Assembly: GCA_028291845.1 (NCBI GenBank)
Contig: JAQGNM010000510.1
Coordinates: forward strand, 1-7,815
Direction: 5' to 3'
Length of the DNA: 7,815 nucleotides
From: Massilia sp.
GTDB lineage: Bacteria; Pseudomonadota; Gammaproteobacteria; Burkholderiales; Burkholderiaceae_D
This document shows positions 5,143 through 7,815 of the stretch, in pieces. The notes below the pieces were generated by a model. The model ran no database searches. It saw nothing but the letters and a program-made list of their open reading frames with translations, and was not told the DNA's origin. Position numbers and translations under genes: made by a program. Position 1 is the stretch's first letter. Every line of letters begins with the position of its first letter.

Positions 5143-5667
5143 TCAGATCATCAGCGGACTGTCGGGCAGTTCGTTATCGCGTGCGCCGTCGGCGGGGAAC
5201 TGCTGCCGCAGCAGTGCGTTGACGCGCTCGACCGCCTCCAGGGTGCTGGCGCGGAATTCGCCGCGGGCAAAACCTGCCGTCATGGTGGCGCAGATGGCTT
5301 GCCAGATGGCGGCATCGATTTTACGTCCGATGGCGCGGTCGGCGACGATATCCACCGCGCGTTCGGCCAGATTGATGTAAATCAGCACGCCGCAATTGTC
5401 TTCGGTATCCCACACGCCATGTTCGGCGAACAGGGCGAGCGCCCGCTGGCGGTTGCCGATGCCGGCCCACACCATGTCGAGCGGCATCGCTGCCTCGACG
5501 ATCAGGCGCAGTTCGCCCCGGTGGGTTTGCTCGCCGGCGGCGATGGCGCCGGCGATCTCGGCCAGCGCTTCCTGCGGGAACAGGCGGCGCCCGCTGCCGG
5601 CGCCGCTGCGCAGGTGGCGCAGCACGCGCGTGATACGGCCTGGAGAGGAAGAAGATGTCGTGTTCAT
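5143..5667 (-). CDS. TPM domain-containing protein, soluble form
   Basis: 174 residues. It consists of a short polar start (MNTTSSSSPGR) and one TPM-type domain from about residue 30 to 155, with the conserved-looking core DNCGVLIYINLAERAVDIVAD (residues 90-110) and the later helix with FARGEF. There is no signal peptide or membrane helix, unlike its upstream neighbour, so it should be cytosolic or loosely membrane-bound. Its ATG shares one base with the stop of the preceding TPM gene (TAATG), which implies translational coupling; a TTG two codons earlier is less likely. A LemA-TPM-TPM order is a common set in Beta- and Gammaproteobacteria. The biochemical role is unknown. The assignment rests on motif resemblance and context. 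Confidence 0.85.
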   Translation of the reverse strand: MNTTSSSSPGRITRVLRHLRSGAGSGRRLFPQEALAEIAGAIAAGEQTHRGELRLIVEAAMPLDMVWAGIGNRQRALALFAEHGVWDTEDNCGVLIYINLAERAVDIVADRAIGRKIDAAIWQAICATMTAGFARGEFRASTLEAVERVNALLRQQFPADGARDNELPDSPLMI

Positions 5668-6515
5668 TACCAATTCCCCGAGGCGCCGCCGCCGTCGAAA
5701 CTGCCGCCGCCGCCGCCGCCGAAGCCGCCGCCACCACCGCCACCGAAACCGCCGCCACCGCCACCGCGTCCCAGGCTACCCAAGGCGGTACCGAGAATAA
5801 AGCCGGTGGCGTTGCCGCCCCAGCCGCCACGCGCCAGGCGCCCGCCGCGCGGGCGGAAGATGCTGACGAGGATGAAAATGCCGATCAGGATCGGCAGCCA
5901 GCCGATGCCGCCTGACGAGGATTGATCCTGGCTGGACGGCGCCGGCTGCGGCGCCGCCGGGAACTGTTCCTGGTTGAGCAGGGTGGCGATGGCGCCGACC
6001 CCGGCCACCAGGCCCTCATAAAACTGGTTTTTCTGGAAGTAGGGCGCGATCACATCCTGCAGCACCTGCTTTGACTTGGCGTCCGTCAACACTCCTTGCA
6101 CGCCCCGCCCGGATTCGATGCGCAGGCGCCGCAGCGCGGCCGGATTGTCCCTGGCCACCAGCAGCAGCACGCCATCGTCGACCCCCTTGCGGCCCAGTTT
6201 CCAGGCGTCGGCCACGCGGATGCTGTACTGCTCGATCTGCTCCGGTTCGGTGGTCTTGACGATGAGCACGGCAATCTGGCTGCCGGTCTTGGCCTGGTAG
6301 TCGTCGAGCACCGCTTCGAGCTTCTGGCGCTGCGCCGCATCGAGCATGCCGGCCTGGTCGGTGACGAGCGAAGTCAGCTTCGGTACCGGTTGCTGCGCCG
6401 CCGCCGGCAGCGCAGCAGCGATCGCAGACAGAATGATGAGCAGCAGCGCCGCGGCCAGCCGCCGCAGCGGCGCGAGTCGGCAGTGATTCATTGCATGCAA
6501 GCGCGGTTGTCTCAT
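5667..6515 (-). CDS. TPM domain protein, YgcG-like, secreted with Gly-rich tail
   Basis: 282 residues. A signal peptide or N-terminal anchor (Arg-rich start, hydrophobic residues 20-36, likely cleavage after A38-A-A40) precedes a TPM domain, about residues 47-180, with VTDQAGMLDAAQRQKLE, GSQIAVLIV, and KGVDDGVLLLVA followed by RIESGRGVQGVLTD, all typical. A proline/glutamine/serine linker leads to a membrane helix (about 204-220), an Arg-rich stretch, and a tail of FGGGGGG-type repeats to the C-terminus (GNW end). This is the YgcG layout: TPM domain outside the inner membrane, Gly-rich tail inside or disordered. It follows lemA by four bases (TGA-TCCG-ATG). A second ATG eight codons in (6491) is an alternative start; neither has a clear ribosome binding site, so coupling to lemA favours the first. 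Confidence 0.92.
   Translation of the reverse strand: MRQPRLHAMNHCRLAPLRRLAAALLLIILSAIAAALPAAAQQPVPKLTSLVTDQAGMLDAAQRQKLEAVLDDYQAKTGSQIAVLIVKTTEPEQIEQYSIRVADAWKLGRKGVDDGVLLLVARDNPAALRRLRIESGRGVQGVLTDAKSKQVLQDVIAPYFQKNQFYEGLVAGVGAIATLLNQEQFPAAPQPAPSSQDQSSSGGIGWLPILIGIFILVSIFRPRGGRLARGGWGGNATGFILGTALGSLGRGGGGGGFGGGGGGGFGGGGGGSFDGGGASGNW
5697..5775. repeat. GC-rich tandem triplet repeat coding for a poly-Gly tail
   Basis: The plus strand reads as repeated CCG/CCA/GCC triplets broken by GAA-GCC or GAA-ACC, which on the coding strand give six- or seven-Gly blocks separated by Phe (GGGGGGFGGGGGGGF pattern). Such runs can change in length by slippage, which would keep the frame when whole triplets are gained or lost. 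Confidence 0.7.
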
Positions 6516-6519
6516 CGGA

Positions 6520-7131
6520 TCACTTGCCGAAATTGACGGAAGGCGCGGTGGAAATCGCTTTCTCGTTTTCCACCGTGAAGGCCGGTTTTGCTTTGTAGCC
6601 GAAGATCATGGCGGTCAGGTTGTTGGGGAAGCTGCGCACCGAGACGTTGTAGTCCTGCACCGAAGCGATGTAACGCTGGCGCGCCACGGTGATGCGGTTT
6701 TCGGTGCCTTCGAGTTGCGATTGCAGATCGCGGAAGCCGGCGTCGGCTTTCAGGTTCGGATAGTTTTCCGTCACCACCATCAGGCGCGACAGGGCTTGCG
6801 TCAATTGTCCTTGCGCTTGCTGGAACTTTTCAAACGCTGCCGGGTCATTCAACACTTCCGGCGTCACCTGCATGCTGGTGGCCGTGGCGCGCGCCCGGGT
6901 GACCGCTTCCAGGGTGTCCTTCTCGTGCGAGGCATACCCCTTGACGGTGTTGACCAGGTTGGGGATCAGGTCGGCGCGGCGCTGGTACTGGTTGACCACT
7001 TCGCTCCAGGCTGCCTTGGTCGCTTCGTCTTTCGACTGGAATTGGTTGTAGCCGCAGCCGGACAGGATGGCCGATACCAGCGAAAGAGTCAGCAGAAGGC
7101 GCGTCCAGCGCGCAAGTCCATGAGAAATCAT
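6520..7131 (-). CDS. lemA: LemA family lipoprotein
   Basis: 203 residues. The N-terminus is a lipoprotein signal with lipobox L23-S-G-C26, followed directly by the LemA family start GYNQFQSKDEATKAAWSEVVNQYQRR and DLIPNLVNTVKGYASHE. The rest is largely helical, with LxxLMVVTENYPNLKA and GTENRITVARQRYIASVQDYN, and ends with the usual RSFPNNLTAMIFGYKAKPAF. LemA proteins are membrane-anchored four-helix proteins, mostly of unknown role. Here it heads an operon with two TPM-domain genes, a repeated association that suggests a joint envelope function. The ATG at 7131 has AGGA eight bases upstream. Family membership is certain; the gene symbol is the family name. Confidence 0.95.
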   Translation of the reverse strand: MISHGLARWTRLLLTLSLVSAILSGCGYNQFQSKDEATKAAWSEVVNQYQRRADLIPNLVNTVKGYASHEKDTLEAVTRARATATSMQVTPEVLNDPAAFEKFQQAQGQLTQALSRLMVVTENYPNLKADAGFRDLQSQLEGTENRITVARQRYIASVQDYNVSVRSFPNNLTAMIFGYKAKPAFTVENEKAISTAPSVNFGK

Positions 7132-7165
7132 TGTAGTTGTCCTGGCAAGTTGTCGAATGGATAAA

Positions 7166-7195
7166 AATATACCTGAAATGGGCAGGCGCTGTCGT
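7166..7195 (-). promoter_or_regulatory. Promoter of the lemA operon
   Basis: On the minus strand ACGACA (7195-7190) and TATATT (7171-7166) are 18 bases apart, with the start expected near 7159, about 28 bases before the lemA ATG. The -10 box is five of six; the -35 box matches at four positions. Confidence 0.45.
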
Positions 7196-7223
7196 TACAT
7201 TGGCGCGCCCGGCCCGGGAGTCG

Positions 7224-7239
7224 CGGCCAGCCCTGGCCG
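7224..7239. repeat. Palindrome between the divergent lemA and pyrF promoters
   Basis: CGGCCAG-CC-CTGGCCG is a 7-bp inverted repeat with a two-base centre, in GC-rich DNA. It lies between the lemA promoter and the likely pyrF -10 box and could bind a dimeric regulator acting on either, but no known operator matches. Confidence 0.3.
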
Positions 7240-7258
7240 GATGATAGGACACGCACGG

Positions 7259-7264
7259 TACAAT
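7259..7264 (+). promoter_or_regulatory. Likely -10 box of pyrF
   Basis: TACAAT matches five of six -10 bases and would give a transcript start near 7271, about 26 bases before the GTG. No good -35 box is visible at the usual distance, where the DNA is GC-rich. Confidence 0.35.
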
Positions 7265-7296
7265 GTGGGGTTTGTAATTATTCAGAAAGGTCGGGC

Positions 7297-7815
7297 GTGA
7301 ATTTCATCGACAAGTTGTCCGCGGCGTGGACTACCAGCAATTCCTTGTTGTGCGTCGGTCTCGACCCCGACCCGGCCCGGTTTCCAGGCGCGATGCGAGG
7401 GCGGCCCGAGCGCATCGTTGATTTCTGCAAGGCCATCATCGACGCCACCGCCGACCTGGCCTGCGCCTTCAAGCCGCAAATCGCCTACTTTGCCGCCTTG
7501 GGCGCCGAAGCGCAGCTGGAAACCATCTGCGCCTACCTGCGCAGCAACTATCCGCAGGTGCCGCTGATCCTCGACGCCAAGCGCGGCGACATCGGCGCCA
7601 CCGCGCACCAGTACGCCCGCGAAGCCTACGACCGCTACGGCGCCGACGCCGTCACCTTGAGCCCTTACATGGGATTCGACTCGATCGAGCCCTACCTGGC
7701 GTGGCCGGACCGCGGCCAGATCATCCTGTGCCGCACCTCGAACCCGGGCGGCTCGGACCTGCAGTTTCTCGACGTCGGCGGGCGCCCCCTGTACCAGCAC
7801 GTGGCCGACATGGTC
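7297..7815 (+). CDS. pyrF: Orotidine 5'-phosphate decarboxylase, N-terminal part (cut by window edge)
   Basis: The 173 visible residues are a type-2 OMP decarboxylase, the last step of UMP synthesis (orotidine monophosphate to UMP and CO2) in the cytoplasm. The barrel motifs are in order: LLCVGLDPDPARFP with D23, AFKPQIAYF with K59, LILDAKRGDIGATAHQYA with the catalytic D93, K95 and D98, then VTLSPYMGFDS and LCRTSNPGGSD. The DAKRGDIGAT motif is typical of the bacterial long form of about 270 residues, so about 100 residues lie outside. The start is GTG at 7297, with AGAAAGG six bases upstream. It is the only plus-strand gene and is divergent from lemA. Identification is secure. Confidence 0.97.
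   Translation, partial: MNFIDKLSAAWTTSNSLLCVGLDPDPARFPGAMRGRPERIVDFCKAIIDATADLACAFKPQIAYFAALGAEAQLETICAYLRSNYPQVPLILDAKRGDIGATAHQYAREAYDRYGADAVTLSPYMGFDSIEPYLAWPDRGQIILCRTSNPGGSDLQFLDVGGRPLYQHVADMV

Noticed and set aside
5140..5925. Plus-strand frame of 261 codons with a Pro-rich end
   Set aside because: It is antisense to both TPM genes; its proline run is the complement of the poly-Gly tail.

Overview
The window is high-GC, gene-dense bacterial chromosome. The gene set points to a betaproteobacterium of the Burkholderiales, most likely Oxalobacteraceae (Massilia, Duganella or Janthinobacterium type): a type-2 PyrF with a GTG start, a lemA-TPM-TPM block, a two-Cys OhrR with Ohr, and a palindrome built on a GGGACAGGCACC / AGCCAGTCCCC motif that I recall as common in this family. 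The lineage is inferred from protein style; no marker gene is present. Apart from pyrF at the right edge, every supported gene is on the minus strand.

Layout. 1-346: 5' part of a pirin-family gene, cut by the window edge. 374-653: no credible gene. 654-1340: a lipoprotein with long Gly/Ser/Thr linkers and a short SlyB-like core. 1341-1666: non-coding, with a probable promoter and an FNR/Anr-like box. 1667-2074: VanZ-like membrane protein. 2160-2480: small zinc-ribbon protein with its own promoter. 2481-2970: non-coding, with two strong minus-strand terminators; the 2608-2632 one has no gene in front of it and may end a small RNA. 2971-3390: ohr. 3391-3824: ohr promoter with a 15-bp tandem repeat, then a 167-bp miniature inverted-repeat element inside a former terminator. 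3825-5047: an SDR oxidoreductase and ohrR, overlapping as GTGA. 5143-7131: lemA and two TPM-domain genes, tightly packed. 7132-7296: divergent promoter region. 7297-7815: 5' part of pyrF.

How the genes work together. The centre is a peroxide-defence unit: Ohr reduces organic hydroperoxides and the two-Cys OhrR beside it is the expected repressor of ohr. An SDR enzyme is translationally coupled to ohrR. The lemA-TPM-TPM block is a recognised envelope-associated cluster of poorly known function. pyrF is pyrimidine housekeeping.

The most notable find is the 167-bp element at 3566-3732. It has 19-bp perfect terminal inverted repeats resembling IS4 ends, a REPIN-like double palindrome inside, and 11-bp direct repeats (GGGTTCCCCGA) at both sides. 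Removing the element and one repeat rebuilds an intrinsic terminator, so it appears to have jumped into the hairpin that once separated ohrR from ohr.
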